From positions 1-64,000 of the forward strand of contig MTKO01000034.1 in NCBI GenBank assembly GCA_004028505.1: a stretch of DNA of 64,000 nt, written 5' to 3'. This DNA comes from Candidatus Electrothrix aarhusensis. GTDB lineage: Bacteria > Desulfobacterota > Desulfobulbia > Desulfobulbales > Desulfobulbaceae. Shown piece after piece: positions 29,312 to 38,821 of the stretch (the stretch's first letter is position 1; each line of letters begins with the position of its first letter). The notes under the pieces are model-generated. The model had not been told where the DNA came from. It ran no database searches and saw nothing but the letters and a program-made list of their open reading frames with translations. A program made the translations under genes and the position numbers.

Positions 29312-29872
29312 ATGGATACAGCGGAAGAACGAAAGCGACTGAAAGAACTCCTCCTTGAGAAATCATATCGCCAAGGAACATTTACCCTGACTTCAGGAAA
29401 AACTTCTGATTTTTACATTGATGGCAAGCAGACCACTCTGGATGCCGAGGGTGGCTATCTCTGCGGGCGGCTCCTTTTTGAGTTGATCAAAAATGCTCCG
29501 GAGCAAATCAGCAGTGTCGGCGGCATGACCCTAGGAGCGGATCCCCTTGTGACCGCAGTATCCGTTGTCAGTCACCTGGATGGCAACCCCATCCCCGCCT
29601 TTATTGTCCGCAAAGAGGCAAAGGGGCATGGCACCGGCAACTATATAGAAGGGAAGAAAAACCTGAAGGAGGGAAGCTATGTCGCGCTGGTTGAAGATGT
29701 CGTGACCACGGGCGGAACCCTGATTCAGGTGATTGAACGCGTAGAAAACGAGGGCTTTAAAGTAGGCCTGGTTGTTACCGTGGTTGATCGTGAGGAAGGA
29801 GGAGCCGAGGTTCTTTCCCAGGCTGGCTATCCCTTAAAATCCATTTTTACCAGAACAGAATTGATCGGTTAA
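29312..29872 (+). CDS. pyrE: Orotate phosphoribosyltransferase
   Basis: The protein has 186 residues. It converts orotate and PRPP to OMP in pyrimidine synthesis, in the cytosol. The N-terminal substrate motif FTLTSGKTSDFYIDGKQ, the Lys-rich loop (VRKEAKGHG) and the PRPP-binding motif VALVEDVVTTGGT are all present. AAGGA lies about 10 nt upstream of the ATG. A small zinc-ribbon gene follows after 27 nt and may be cotranscribed. Confidence 0.93.
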   Translation: MDTAEERKRLKELLLEKSYRQGTFTLTSGKTSDFYIDGKQTTLDAEGGYLCGRLLFELIKNAPEQISSVGGMTLGADPLVTAVSVVSHLDGNPIPAFIVRKEAKGHGTGNYIEGKKNLKEGSYVALVEDVVTTGGTLIQVIERVENEGFKVGLVVTVVDREEGGAEVLSQAGYPLKSIFTRTELIG

Positions 29873-29899
29873 GCGGTTAAGTGACTGAGGCGCTCCTTT

Positions 29900-30070
29900 A
29901 TGCAATGCAAAAAATGTGGTGGTAAACTGGAAGTACACCGGCAATGCCGTCGGGTACGACTGAAATGCCGAAACTGTCAACAAGAGTATCAGATCCAAGA
30001 GGTTGCGGCGGATCTGGATACAGAGACCGAAAAGCTGCTTGAGCAGTATACCTGCATTATCTACGACTGA
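29900..30070 (+). CDS. 56-residue zinc-ribbon protein
   Basis: This small gene lies just after pyrE and encodes 56 residues starting MQCKKCGGKLEVHRQCRRVR. Two CxxC pairs (C3/C6 and C23/C26) form a zinc ribbon. An acidic helix (LDTETEKLLEQYTC) and the end IIYD follow. The regular CxxC spacing, acidic/basic patterning and snug fit behind pyrE argue it is real. Shine-Dalgarno is weak (GAGG). Function is unknown; it could bind RNA or serve as a protein adaptor. Confidence 0.65.
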   Translation: MQCKKCGGKLEVHRQCRRVRLKCRNCQQEYQIQEVAADLDTETEKLLEQYTCIIYD

Positions 30071-30154
30071 GCAAAGGTCACCTTGCTGTCCTCGCCTGAT
30101 ATGGCATTGATCAGGTTGAGGACGGACTAATTACCCACCATCATTACCCCACCA

Positions 30155-32170
30155 TCAGTTTTGCAGTGCTGCCTCTTCAAGATCCACCATTGTTCCGAGG
30201 GGTAGATTCAAAGCAAACCATACCCCCTGCCCCAGCTCACTTTCGCAATACAAGATGCCGTGATGGCGTTGAACAAGGTTATAGCTGATATACATTCCAA
30301 GGCCACTACCGGAACCACGTTTTGTAGTATAGAAGGGCTCAAAGAGATGCTCCAAAGTTTCGGAACTCATCCCCTTGCCGTTATCCTGGTATTCCATATG
30401 AAAAGTATCCTGTGAACGACAGAAAATATGAATTTCTCCTCTTAAGGCTCCATTATCAAAGCCGTGAATAAGGCTGTTTTGAATGAGATTGACTAAGACC
30501 TGCTCAATCAAACCAGGCACACTGATGATGCGAAGCTCTTTAGGACATTCGACAGTCACTTTGACCTTCGTTTTCTTTAAGGTATTATGGAGACTGACCA
30601 ACACATCTTCGATCAATTCCCGGACACAAAAATGGCGAAGTTCCTCAGAGGTCCGATCCACGGATGAACGCTTAAACCGTTGAACCAAGTCGGCAGCACG
30701 GCGAAGATTAGTCAGCGTTAATCCGGTCCCCTCCGCAATAATTCCCAGAACCTCTTCTAGTTCATTCTCATCCACCTCCTCGAATGCCAGCATCTGCTTG
30801 ATCTCGTTTGCAGCATCCTGAAGCTGAGATGCTGCCCCCACAGCAATCCCGATAGGCGTATTGATCTCATGGGCAAAGCCAGCCACGAGACGTCCTAAAG
30901 AGGCCATTTTTTCGTTGGCCACGAGATGATCCCGTGCCTGTTCTAACTCCACCACCTTGCTATGCAGCTCACGGGTCCGTTGAGCGACCTTTCTGTCCAG
31001 ATTATGCAGAGTAGCCTCAAGCTCTGCTTCAACCATTTTGCGTTTACTAATATCAGTGCTTACTTGTACAACCCCCTTCCCTCCACCTCCTGTATCTACT
31101 GAACTTAGGGTGAACTTACGCCAGCCCCGTTCGTTATTCAGTTTCAACTCTGTGGGGGGAAGTTCAGCACCAATATGGAGAGCTCTGCATACAGGACAGG
31201 ACCTCCTGCTCAGGTGGACAGGATGAAACAGGGCGTGGCAATCCCTGCCAACCAGTTCACTTTCTTCCAGACCGATCTCCAAGCAGGCAGCCTTATTTGC
31301 TTGCCGTAGCCTGCCGTCTTGATCAAGCAGAACAGTTGCTTGGGGGATTGCATGATATACGTTTGCATCACGGGCCAACACCGTAAAGGGCTCACGTAAC
31401 GTCGTATGAATAATTGCTTCGTAAATGAGCCAGAACGAGTAGAGCCTGAAAAGATGGCCGATCAAATTTGAGAGACCATAGACGTCGACATAAAAGATGA
31501 AAGCCAAGTCCGCACCGATAGCCAGCACAATTCCGGCCAGCATGATGCGATAAATCCGGGGGGACAGCAGGGTACGTCGGCAAAACAGAAAGAGACCGGC
31601 ACCGGTCATGATGGTGATGATAAGATAATCACTGTACACCTTAAAAGGAGTCAGCCCGACACCGTTCTGATAAGCATCTGGAAAAAATCCAGAGAAAACC
31701 AAAGCGATGAGGAGGACAGTAACAAGTACAAAAAGACCCATCACAAAGTGACGGTTCAGAGATCTTACAAGAAAAATAGGGGCGGTCAGTAGGAGCAAGG
31801 CTTCCAGTGCTCGGCTTGCAAGGCAAAATTGGATTGCAGGATTTTTACTAGTAATTACCGGAAAAATAGCCATTCCTTTATAAATCAGGGTGTGAAGAAA
31901 ATCCAGCAGGGCGATCCAGGTGTACCCACAGCCCAAGTACATCAAAAAATTATTCTTGGAAAAAGTATACGTATACCAGGTGACCACAAACATTATGATG
32001 GCCACAACAATAGAAAAAAACTCCGCCAAAGTATGAAACAGCAGATAACTGTATTGGCTGATCAAGACCAAAAGAAAACTAAAGCCAGACATAAACAGAA
32101 AGCCTGGAAGCAAATTCTGAGGAAGGAAAGGAGGGTTGCAGCGCCCCGTGTCTGATCGACTGAGGGTCAT
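30155..32170 (-). CDS. Membrane sensor histidine kinase (MASE3-PAS-HisKA-HATPase)
   Basis: The protein has 671 residues. Seven or eight TM helices (about 20-260) form a MASE3-like sensor (YTFSKNNFLMYLGCGYTWIA, LLDFLHTLIYKGM). A PAS domain (about 275-390) contains a Cys cluster (CHALFHP, CPVCRAL) that might bind a cofactor. A coiled coil leads to HisKA (GFAHEINTPIG) and the HATPase (NLIQNSLIHGF, DNGKGM, GSGLGMYIS). There is no receiver. Its start overlaps the stop of the HD-GYP gene by 4 nt (ATGA), so this kinase and the REC-DUF3369-HD-GYP protein are likely partners. Confidence 0.9.
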   Translation of the reverse strand: MTLSRSDTGRCNPPFLPQNLLPGFLFMSGFSFLLVLISQYSYLLFHTLAEFFSIVVAIIMFVVTWYTYTFSKNNFLMYLGCGYTWIALLDFLHTLIYKGMAIFPVITSKNPAIQFCLASRALEALLLLTAPIFLVRSLNRHFVMGLFVLVTVLLIALVFSGFFPDAYQNGVGLTPFKVYSDYLIITIMTGAGLFLFCRRTLLSPRIYRIMLAGIVLAIGADLAFIFYVDVYGLSNLIGHLFRLYSFWLIYEAIIHTTLREPFTVLARDANVYHAIPQATVLLDQDGRLRQANKAACLEIGLEESELVGRDCHALFHPVHLSRRSCPVCRALHIGAELPPTELKLNNERGWRKFTLSSVDTGGGGKGVVQVSTDISKRKMVEAELEATLHNLDRKVAQRTRELHSKVVELEQARDHLVANEKMASLGRLVAGFAHEINTPIGIAVGAASQLQDAANEIKQMLAFEEVDENELEEVLGIIAEGTGLTLTNLRRAADLVQRFKRSSVDRTSEELRHFCVRELIEDVLVSLHNTLKKTKVKVTVECPKELRIISVPGLIEQVLVNLIQNSLIHGFDNGALRGEIHIFCRSQDTFHMEYQDNGKGMSSETLEHLFEPFYTTKRGSGSGLGMYISYNLVQRHHGILYCESELGQGVWFALNLPLGTMVDLEEAALQN

Positions 32171-32946
32171 TTCCCGGTCTCTTCAGATCCGGTTTTTTTT
32201 TCTGATTCCCTCGGGAAGACCCCGCGATCTGTTAAACGAAGAAAGGCGTCAACCACTGTCTGGTCGAACTTGGTACCGGCATTTTCTCGGAGATTGGCAA
32301 TACAGCGCTCCGGCTCCCAAGCCTCTTTATAAGGACGTTTATGGGAAAGGGCATCATAGACATCTGCAACCGAGACAATGCGGGCGGTCAAGGGGATTTC
32401 ATTTCCCCTAAGCCCCAGGGGATATCCGCCTCCGTCCCAATGTTCATGATGATACAGGGCGATATCCTTGGCCAGCTGAAACCAATGATGCCGTTCCAGA
32501 ATACGGGCACCCAAGGTAGTGTGGCGACGGATAAACGTAAACTCATCCTCCGTGAGTCGTGCCGGTTTCTGCAGAATAGCATCAGGTATACCCAACTTTC
32601 CGATATCATGCAATATACTTGCTTGGGCGCATTCTTCCGCCTCTTCCGCACGGAGCCCCATCTCCAAGGCAAGCAGACGGGTATATTCGGATATCCTGCG
32701 AATATGATTTCCCGTATTCTGATCCTTAAACTCAGCCGCCATAGCCAGCATATAGAGGGATTCTCGGTTAGCCTCTTTCAGCTCAAAATGGAGCTTCAGA
32801 TTTTCCAAGGCTGAAGAGCATTGGTTCACCATGACCTGGATAAGATGCCGATCATTTTTGGTCAGGCAATGGGTACTCTCTAAATAAATAAAGCCGGGGA
32901 CCTGCAGTTTATTGCCGAGAGGAAGCAGCAAGGCCCCTGATTTCAA
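32167..32946 (-). CDS. HD-GYP phosphodiesterase half of a split REC-DUF3369-HD-GYP protein
   Basis: The product has 259 residues from TTG 32946. It holds the last third of DUF3369 (ALLLPLGNKLQVPGFIYLES) and a full HD-GYP domain (MAAEFKDQNTGNHIRRIS, ILHDIGKLGIPD, HHEHWDGGGYPLGLRGNEI, RIVSVADVYDALSHKRPY). HD-GYP domains hydrolyse c-di-GMP or cGAMP. In relatives, REC, DUF3369 and HD-GYP form one protein; here the first two parts are on the overlapping upstream ORF. A one-base lesion around the CCCGCCC at 32963-32969 would rejoin them. The kinase gene follows with a 4-nt overlap. Confidence 0.82.
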   Translation of the reverse strand: MKSGALLLPLGNKLQVPGFIYLESTHCLTKNDRHLIQVMVNQCSSALENLKLHFELKEANRESLYMLAMAAEFKDQNTGNHIRRISEYTRLLALEMGLRAEEAEECAQASILHDIGKLGIPDAILQKPARLTEDEFTFIRRHTTLGARILERHHWFQLAKDIALYHHEHWDGGGYPLGLRGNEIPLTARIVSVADVYDALSHKRPYKEAWEPERCIANLRENAGTKFDQTVVDAFLRLTDRGVFPRESEKKTGSEETGK

Positions 32947-33731
32947 CTCTCCATATCGTGCTCCCGCCCTTCTTTAATGATTCTTGAGCAACTTCGGATA
33001 ACCTCAACGCATTCAGGATTCTGGTTAATATTATCCCGCAGGAAAAAATCTCCTGTTCCTGCACGCACTTGCGCATCATCGCTGTCAAAGGTGGAAATAA
33101 AGCTGTTGATGGTGCAAAGCAAACCGTTTTTACCCAACTGGCAGAGACCGATGACTTGTTGTAAGACCCCCTGGAAAAATTGATCCGCAGAATCAAAGCT
33201 GGGCAGATATAGTCCAGGAGTTGCATTGAGAATACGTTCCAGCCCCTGCCGGTTACTCTCAATAATCATGATATCACGGTAGGCCTTGAGAGCCGAACGA
33301 ATGGCTGTATACAGCTTCTGGGCGGTCAGCTCGGTCTTGTCCTTATAATCATCAATATCGTAATGATCAATAACCTCCCGCTCCGGGGCTGATCCGGCCT
33401 GTCCCGTTCGGATAACCAGTCTGATATACCCATTGCCCAACTCCTCACGGATATACTCCACCAGCTCCAACCCGGCATGTTCGCTCTCCATCACCACATC
33501 GACCACGGCCACTGCAATGTCCGCCTCTTCATGGAGCACTTTTTTGGCCTCTTCAGCTGAGTAAGCCGAGAAAAGCTGCACCCTGCGACCGGAGAATTTC
33601 ATGCGTTTCAGGATAAGCTGGGTCAGGGTATGCACTGACGGTTCATCGTCAATGACCAGTATCTTCCACGGTTGCTCCGGAGCCTCTTCAGTCGACGAAA
33701 GAGGACTTCTTTTTTTTTTGACTAATCGCAT
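32943..33731 (-). CDS. Receiver plus DUF3369 N-terminal half of the split HD-GYP protein
   Basis: Start is taken at ATG 33731; the frame is open to 33788. The receiver domain has ILVIDDEPSVH, AVVDVVMESEHAGLELV and YKDKTEL. The DUF3369 sensor part (LYTAIRSALKAYRDI, NATPGLYLPSFDSADQFF, LLCTINSFIST) breaks off at GREHDMES, where family members continue. The HD-GYP gene restarts in another frame over a 4-nt overlap. It is probably one gene of about 530 codons with a frameshift; alternatively a natural split kept together by coupling. Confidence 0.78.
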   Translation of the reverse strand: MRLVKKKRSPLSSTEEAPEQPWKILVIDDEPSVHTLTQLILKRMKFSGRRVQLFSAYSAEEAKKVLHEEADIAVAVVDVVMESEHAGLELVEYIREELGNGYIRLVIRTGQAGSAPEREVIDHYDIDDYKDKTELTAQKLYTAIRSALKAYRDIMIIESNRQGLERILNATPGLYLPSFDSADQFFQGVLQQVIGLCQLGKNGLLCTINSFISTFDSDDAQVRAGTGDFFLRDNINQNPECVEVIRSCSRIIKEGREHDMES

Positions 33732-33818
33732 AGTATGCCCTGTATCTTCTTTGTTTGAGATACCCTCAGCACAAGGATATCTGACCAAGCTGTCTTGTTT
33801 TTTCGAAGAAGATCCGAT

Positions 33819-35009
33819 TCAGAACGATGCATCTCGGTCCATACATATAAAAGCAAGTTTTGCCGCCCGTTGTGCGCAGCCTGGAGGCCCAAGTTTTTCT
33901 GTTACCAGGGCAAGCCCCCGGATAATTTTTTTTCTATAGGTGCGATCATTCACCATGACTTGAAGATGTTCGGCAATAGCCACAGGAGTGACAGCATCTT
34001 GCAGCAATTCCGGAATAACCTCTTGGTCAGCAATCAGGTTAACCAGAGAAAAATGGCGGATATGGCGAATGAGCAGACGGCCCAGTCGGTATGTTCGCGG
34101 TGAAAGCCGATAGGTGGTCAGGGTAGGAATACCGAGAATAGCAAGCTCAAGGGTCACTGTGCCGGAGGCAGCAACCACGGCATCGCAGGCGGCCATCAGG
34201 TCATATCGGTTATCAGTCAGGACGTGAATATCAAGCCTGTCCTCTCCAGCTGCTCGACAGGCTGCTAGGCCGCTTTCCAGCAGCAATTCCTCAGAGACTG
34301 TGGAGGCACGGGGCAGAAGAAAAAGCCATTTTTTGTCCTGATCCTTGCTTACTAAGATTCGGGCCGCAGCAAGAAAATCAGGGAGCAGAGAGCGAATCTC
34401 CTTGGTACGGCTGCCGGGCAGCAGACCGATAATCCGGGTCTTTGGATCACTGGACAGGTTGTGTATCCGGAGAAATTCCTCCTTGCAAGCAACCTTATCT
34501 CGACTGACGGTATCCTTGAGCGGATGCCCGACAAAATCCACCTCAACACCGCGAGCAGCATAAAAATCTTTTTCGAAAGGCAGGATGACGCCGATCCGGT
34601 CGGTGAGCCTGTCAATTTTTTTCACTCTGCCACTGCGCCAGGCCCAGACCTGTGGACTCACATAATAGAAGACCGGGATGCCCAGCTTCTTTGCCTTGGC
34701 AGCAAGCAGAAGGTTGAAATCCGGGTAGTCGATCAGGATCAGCAGGACCGGTTTTTTCGCCTGCATCCGCCGAATCAAAGTCTTGCGAGCCGCCAGGATA
34801 TCGCCGAGATGACTCAGGACCTCGGTGATTCCTACCACGGCCAGCTTAGAGGCATCAAAAAGCATTTCCACGCCTGCGGCGGTCAGTTCCTTCCCGCCAA
34901 TACCGGAAAAAGAGAGATCAGGCTGCATCGCCTGCATGGCTTCAACCAGTCGGGCTCCGTGCATATCGCCGGAGGCCTCTCCGGCGACAATCATAATGTG
35001 GGTGGTCAT
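33819..35009 (-). CDS. lpxB: Lipid-A-disaccharide synthase
   Basis: The protein has 396 residues and is a GT19 glycosyltransferase that joins UDP-2,3-diacylglucosamine with lipid X to form the lipid A disaccharide at the inner membrane. Typical motifs: MIVAGEASGDMHGARLVEAM, SGIGGKEL, VGITEVL, LIDYPDFNLLLA, YYVSPQVWAWR, FEKDFY, VDFVGHPL, LLPGSRTKEI and AASGTVTLELAILGIP. It shows an outer membrane with LPS. It stands alone here, downstream of a long spacer. Confidence 0.95.
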   Translation of the reverse strand: MTTHIMIVAGEASGDMHGARLVEAMQAMQPDLSFSGIGGKELTAAGVEMLFDASKLAVVGITEVLSHLGDILAARKTLIRRMQAKKPVLLILIDYPDFNLLLAAKAKKLGIPVFYYVSPQVWAWRSGRVKKIDRLTDRIGVILPFEKDFYAARGVEVDFVGHPLKDTVSRDKVACKEEFLRIHNLSSDPKTRIIGLLPGSRTKEIRSLLPDFLAAARILVSKDQDKKWLFLLPRASTVSEELLLESGLAACRAAGEDRLDIHVLTDNRYDLMAACDAVVAASGTVTLELAILGIPTLTTYRLSPRTYRLGRLLIRHIRHFSLVNLIADQEVIPELLQDAVTPVAIAEHLQVMVNDRTYRKKIIRGLALVTEKLGPPGCAQRAAKLAFICMDRDASF

Positions 35010-35747
35010 ATTTTTTCAGATGGTTGCACAGAAAAACTGTCAGTTTTGAACTGATTCGTCCTTACAGTGCATCCTGGATGAAATGAACTCTCCCGCTCCC
35101 AGAAGGCAGAGAGTTAAAATTAACATGTTGTTTAACGGTAAAAGTAAGCAAAACGAATCGTCCCAGAGGCTTCAATAGTCGAGCAGGCTGCCCAAGTATC
35201 AAGTTTACAATACCGCATTCTGCGACCGGATCAAAGCGTTCTCCGAAATAATGACCGGGGCAAGCCTGCTTCTCCAGGTTGCATTATTTATAAAATAACT
35301 TTATATCAATCTGTTATCTAGGATGACTGACCTTGCATTGCTGTTGCTTTTTTTTCAAAGCGGGTAAAAAGATTAAACAATTCGTCTTACTGCATATAGT
35401 TATACATGTAAGTGCAACAGATAAAATATGCAGGTGGCTATGCTTCTTGCTGTTGTAACAGAAGCAGGATAGCGCTTATCATTTAAGGCTAAGGCATTTT
35501 CATTTCCCTTCTGGATTTTTTTAATAAAAGCATCAATCAATTTGGCCTTCTGATTCGAAAAAAAGTGGTAGCTTTTGGATAAAGGAACAAAAAAGGATGG
35601 TATATCAATTAAAAACAGCACAATGAAATGCAAAATTATTAGCTGGTTTCGATTCTGCCAAGTGACTTTTTCAGTATTCATCAGTTCCATAGCTCATTTT
35701 ATCAAGAACGGAAGCACCCCTAGAGACATCATCATCCCTTCTCTCCC
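35010..35747. other. Long spacer between lpxB and grpE without a supported gene
   Basis: About 740 nt. A 96-codon minus-strand ORF (35400-35690) has a hydrophobic stretch but no ribosome site and unlikely composition; I do not call it. The stretch 35040-35290 has mixed composition and could hide an RNA, but I recognise none. Confidence 0.3.
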
Positions 35748-35776
35748 TTGACACGCAAAATACCCATACTTATTAT
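35748..35776 (+). promoter_or_regulatory. Consensus sigma-70 promoter for grpE
   Basis: TTGACA (35748-35753), 17 nt, TATTAT (35771-35776), about 75 nt before the grpE start. I see no CIRCE operator and no well-spaced sigma-32 box. Confidence 0.7.
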
Positions 35777-35851
35777 TGCATCTGACTTAAGCAAAAAAAT
35801 CTTTTGTACTATTGTCCGGTCATCCGGATGATCATCCAAGGAGAACTATAC

Positions 35852-36484
35852 GTGACTGAAGAAAATAAAATTGAAGCAGAGTTAGTCGAAGAGGAACAAG
35901 AGGTACAAGAGCCCCAGGCCACTGAGCCGGTTGAATCTCAGCAGAAAGAGGTTACAGAAGCAGAAGCAACAACAGAGGAAGAAGACCTGGTTAGCGTGGA
36001 AAGTCTTTCTCAGGAGCTTGCTGAAAAACGAGACCAGATGCTGCGTATCCAAGCGGATGCAGAGAATTTCAAGAAGCGGATGGAACGTGACAAGGCGAAG
36101 CTCCTCAAATACGCCGGTGAAAACATCTTGCGAGAATTACTCAGTACAGTGGACAATCTTGATCGGGCCCTGGAGCAGGGTGCGGTTGAAGGTGGTGATC
36201 CTGCGCAGAAGCTTGAGGCCTTACTGGCCGGGGTTGAGCTGACCAAAAAGGGGCTGAACACCGTGTTGGAGCGTTTTGAGGTCACCCCGCTGGATGCCTT
36301 GGGCAAACCTTTTAATCCCGATGAAATGGATGCGCTAACCATGGAAGCCAGTGAAGAAGTACCAACTAATCATGTGGTCACGGAATTTGCCAAGGGCTAT
36401 ACCTTTAAGGACCGAGTGCTACGGCATGCTCAGGTCGTGGTCTCCAGCGGTTCGGCTGAAAAGAAACCAGAGAACGACGCCTAA
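35852..36484 (+). CDS. grpE: Nucleotide exchange factor GrpE
   Basis: The product has 210 residues from GTG 35852, chosen because AAGGAG lies about 10 nt upstream; the open frame reaches 35804. An acidic disordered N-terminus (about 1-55, Glu/Gln-rich) is followed by the long helix (QMLRIQADAENFKKRMERD), the four-helix part (LLSTVDNLDRALEQ) and the beta domain (GYTFKDRVLRHAQVVV). It releases ADP from DnaK. dnaK follows after 207 nt with its own possible -35 box (TTGACA at 36553). Confidence 0.93.
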   Translation: MTEENKIEAELVEEEQEVQEPQATEPVESQQKEVTEAEATTEEEDLVSVESLSQELAEKRDQMLRIQADAENFKKRMERDKAKLLKYAGENILRELLSTVDNLDRALEQGAVEGGDPAQKLEALLAGVELTKKGLNTVLERFEVTPLDALGKPFNPDEMDALTMEASEEVPTNHVVTEFAKGYTFKDRVLRHAQVVVSSGSAEKKPENDA

Positions 36485-36691
36485 CAAAAAACATGCGGCC
36501 TTCTTGCTCGATTTTTTTGCCCACAGGGAGAAAGAAGTCACGATATTCTCCTTGACAATGCTGTTTTAATGCGCACTGTAGGGACTTGAGAGAAGAAGTG
36601 TACGCAGAAAAAGTACTCATAAAAATAGATCCAGAGATAAAGAACAGCCCGGAAGCTGTTTTCAGGATAAAGAGATTAACGGAGAAAAAAC

Positions 36692-38617
36692 ATGAGCAAA
36701 ATAATAGGAATTGACTTAGGAACCACCAACTCTTGTGTTGCCATTATGGATGGCGGTGACCCTAAGGTCATTGAAAACAGCGAAGGAACCCGAACAACCC
36801 CCTCTATTGTTGCCTTTTCTGACAGTGGAGAACGTTTAGTGGGCCAGGTGGCGAAACGCCAGTCGGTGACCAACCCGACCAAGACCCTGTTTGCTATCAA
36901 GCGACTGATCGGGCGTAAATTCACCGATCCCGAGGTACAAAAATCCATTGAGCTAAGCCCGTTTGATATCGTGGAAGGCCCGAACGGAGACGCTATGGTC
37001 GAAGTGGACGGCAAGTCCTACTCCGCAGCAGAGATCTCCGCCATAACCCTGGGCAAGATGAAGAAGACAGCGGAAGAGTATCTTGGTGAGACCGTCACCG
37101 AGGCGGTTGTTACTGTTCCTGCCTACTTTAACGACGCCCAGCGCCAGGCAACCAAGGATGCTGGTAAAATTGCAGGTCTGAACGTACAACGGATCATCAA
37201 CGAGCCTACAGCTGCCTCCCTGGCCTATGGTCTGGACAAGAAAGGCGAAGAAAAGATTGCTGTCTTTGATCTGGGTGGCGGTACCTTTGACGTTTCCATT
37301 CTTGAGATCGGCGACGGTGTATTCGAGGTAAAATCCACCAACGGCGATACGTTCCTCGGTGGTGAAGATTTTGACATGCGCATTGTCAACTGGCTGGCTG
37401 ATGAGTTCAAACGAGAAAATGGTGTTGATCTGCGCGGCGACAAGATGGCCCTGCAACGTTTAAAAGAAGAGGCGGAAAAGGCCAAGAAAGAGCTGTCCTC
37501 CTCTATGGAGACAGATATTAATCTGCCTTTTATTACCGCAGATGCCACTGGACCTAAGCATCTGAATGTGAAACTGTCCCGCGCAAAACTGGAATCCCTG
37601 GTTGCCGATCTCATTGACCGCTGCGAAGGCCCCTGTCTGACCGCGCTCAAGGATGCTGGCCTGTCTGCCTCTGATATCGACGAGGTTATTCTGGTCGGCG
37701 GCATGATCCGTATGCCCAAGGTTCAGGAAAAAGTTAAACAGATCTTCGGCAAAGACCCTCATAAGGGTGTTAACCCGGATGAAGTTGTTGCCATCGGCGC
37801 AGCTATCCAGGGCGGTGTGCTCCGAGGTGATGTAAAAGATGTTCTGTTGCTGGATGTTACTCCGCTTTCTCTCGGTATTGAGACCTTGGGCGGAGTTATG
37901 ACCAAGCTGATCGAAAAAAACACCACGGTTCCGACCAAGAAGAGCCAGGTTTTCTCCACTGCGGCGGATAACCAGCCTGCGGTATCCATCCATGTGCTCC
38001 AGGGTGAGCGGGAGATGGCCGACGCCAACAAGACCATCGGTCGCTTTGAGTTGTCTGATATTCCGACTGCACCGCGCGGGGTACCTCAAATTGAGGTTAC
38101 CTTTGACCTGGACGCCAACGGTATCCTCCATGTTTCTGCCAAGGATATGGGTACCGGCAAAGAGCAGTCCATCCGTATCACCGCTTCTTCCGGTCTGAGT
38201 GAGGAAGAGATTGAGAACATGAAAAAGGATGCGGAACTGCATGCCGAAGAAGACAAGAAGCGCAAAGAAATGGTTGAAGCGAAAAACAATGCTGATTCCA
38301 TGATCCACATGACCGAAAAAACCTTGGGTGAGCTTGGCGATAAGGTCGATGCCGAGACCAAGGGCAATGTGGAACGCGAGATTGAGAACACAAAAAAGGC
38401 CCTGGAAAGCGATGACTTTGATAGCATCAAGTCCGCTACCGAGGCCCTGACACAGGCTTCCCATAAACTGGCTGAGCTGATGTATGCTCAGGCTTCTCAG
38501 GATCAGGGAGCTGCGGCAGGTGCCGGTCCTGATGCCGCAGGCGCTGATGCGGGTAAGGCTTCTAGCAAAGATGATGATGACGATGTTGTTGATGCTGACT
38601 TTGAAGAGGTGAAGTAA
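36692..38617 (+). CDS. dnaK: Chaperone DnaK (Hsp70)
   Basis: The protein has 641 residues and is full length. The N-terminal ATPase starts [19 protein letters not shown] and contains [28 protein letters not shown] and [15 protein letters not shown]. The interdomain linker [15 protein letters not shown] and a substrate-binding domain follow, ending in a short acidic tail with the usual EEVK. GGAG lies 9-10 nt upstream. It folds proteins in the cytosol with GrpE. Strong hairpins follow the stop. Confidence 0.97.
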   Translation: MSKIIGIDLGTTNSCVAIMDGGDPKVIENSEGTRTTPSIVAFSDSGERLVGQVAKRQSVTNPTKTLFAIKRLIGRKFTDPEVQKSIELSPFDIVEGPNGDAMVEVDGKSYSAAEISAITLGKMKKTAEEYLGETVTEAVVTVPAYFNDAQRQATKDAGKIAGLNVQRIINEPTAASLAYGLDKKGEEKIAVFDLGGGTFDVSILEIGDGVFEVKSTNGDTFLGGEDFDMRIVNWLADEFKRENGVDLRGDKMALQRLKEEAEKAKKELSSSMETDINLPFITADATGPKHLNVKLSRAKLESLVADLIDRCEGPCLTALKDAGLSASDIDEVILVGGMIRMPKVQEKVKQIFGKDPHKGVNPDEVVAIGAAIQGGVLRGDVKDVLLLDVTPLSLGIETLGGVMTKLIEKNTTVPTKKSQVFSTAADNQPAVSIHVLQGEREMADANKTIGRFELSDIPTAPRGVPQIEVTFDLDANGILHVSAKDMGTGKEQSIRITASSGLSEEEIENMKKDAELHAEEDKKRKEMVEAKNNADSMIHMTEKTLGELGDKVDAETKGNVEREIENTKKALESDDFDSIKSATEALTQASHKLAELMYAQASQDQGAAAGAGPDAAGADAGKASSKDDDDDVVDADFEEVK

Positions 38618-38637
38618 GCGGCTTTACTAAGCTGCCT

Positions 38638-38671
38638 CACAGCGCAAGTACTTTGAAGTACTTGCGCTGTG
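38638..38671 (+). terminator. 15-bp hairpin after dnaK
   Basis: CACAGCGCAAGTACT pairs perfectly with AGTACTTGCGCTGTG around TTGA. It is followed only by AATTTT, so it may protect the mRNA end rather than terminate by itself. Confidence 0.55.
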
Positions 38672-38677
38672 AATTTT

Positions 38678-38710
38678 ACTGAACGGTGTTTGATTGCACC
38701 GTTCAGTTTT
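38678..38710 (+). terminator. 11-bp hairpin with short U-tract after dnaK
   Basis: ACTGAACGGTG pairs with CACCGTTCAGT around an 8-nt loop, then TTTT. It is the second of three tandem hairpins. Confidence 0.55.
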
Positions 38711-38729
38711 GCAACCAACACGTTGCAAC

Positions 38730-38773
38730 AAAAAAAGGGTGAGAGCGGATATGTCCGCTCTCACCCTTTTTTT
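38730..38773. terminator. Bidirectional rho-independent terminator between dnaK and serC
   Basis: GGGTGAGAGCGGA pairs with TCCGCTCTCACCC around TATG, flanked by A7 and T7. It works for both convergent transcripts. Confidence 0.85.
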
Positions 38774-38821
38774 ATGCGATTCCTTGAGGATTCAGAAAAA
38801 ATTCAGCAAGGAAGCAAGGGA

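Noticed and set aside
35400-35690. 96-residue minus-strand ORF between lpxB and grpE
   Set aside because: No ribosome site, no recognised domain, and only a vague hydrophobic stretch.
35700-35851. CIRCE operator or sigma-32 promoter at grpE
   Set aside because: No TTAGCACTC/GAGTGCTAA pair; the CTTGACA...CCCAT spacing is too short for sigma-32, while the sigma-70 fit is ideal.
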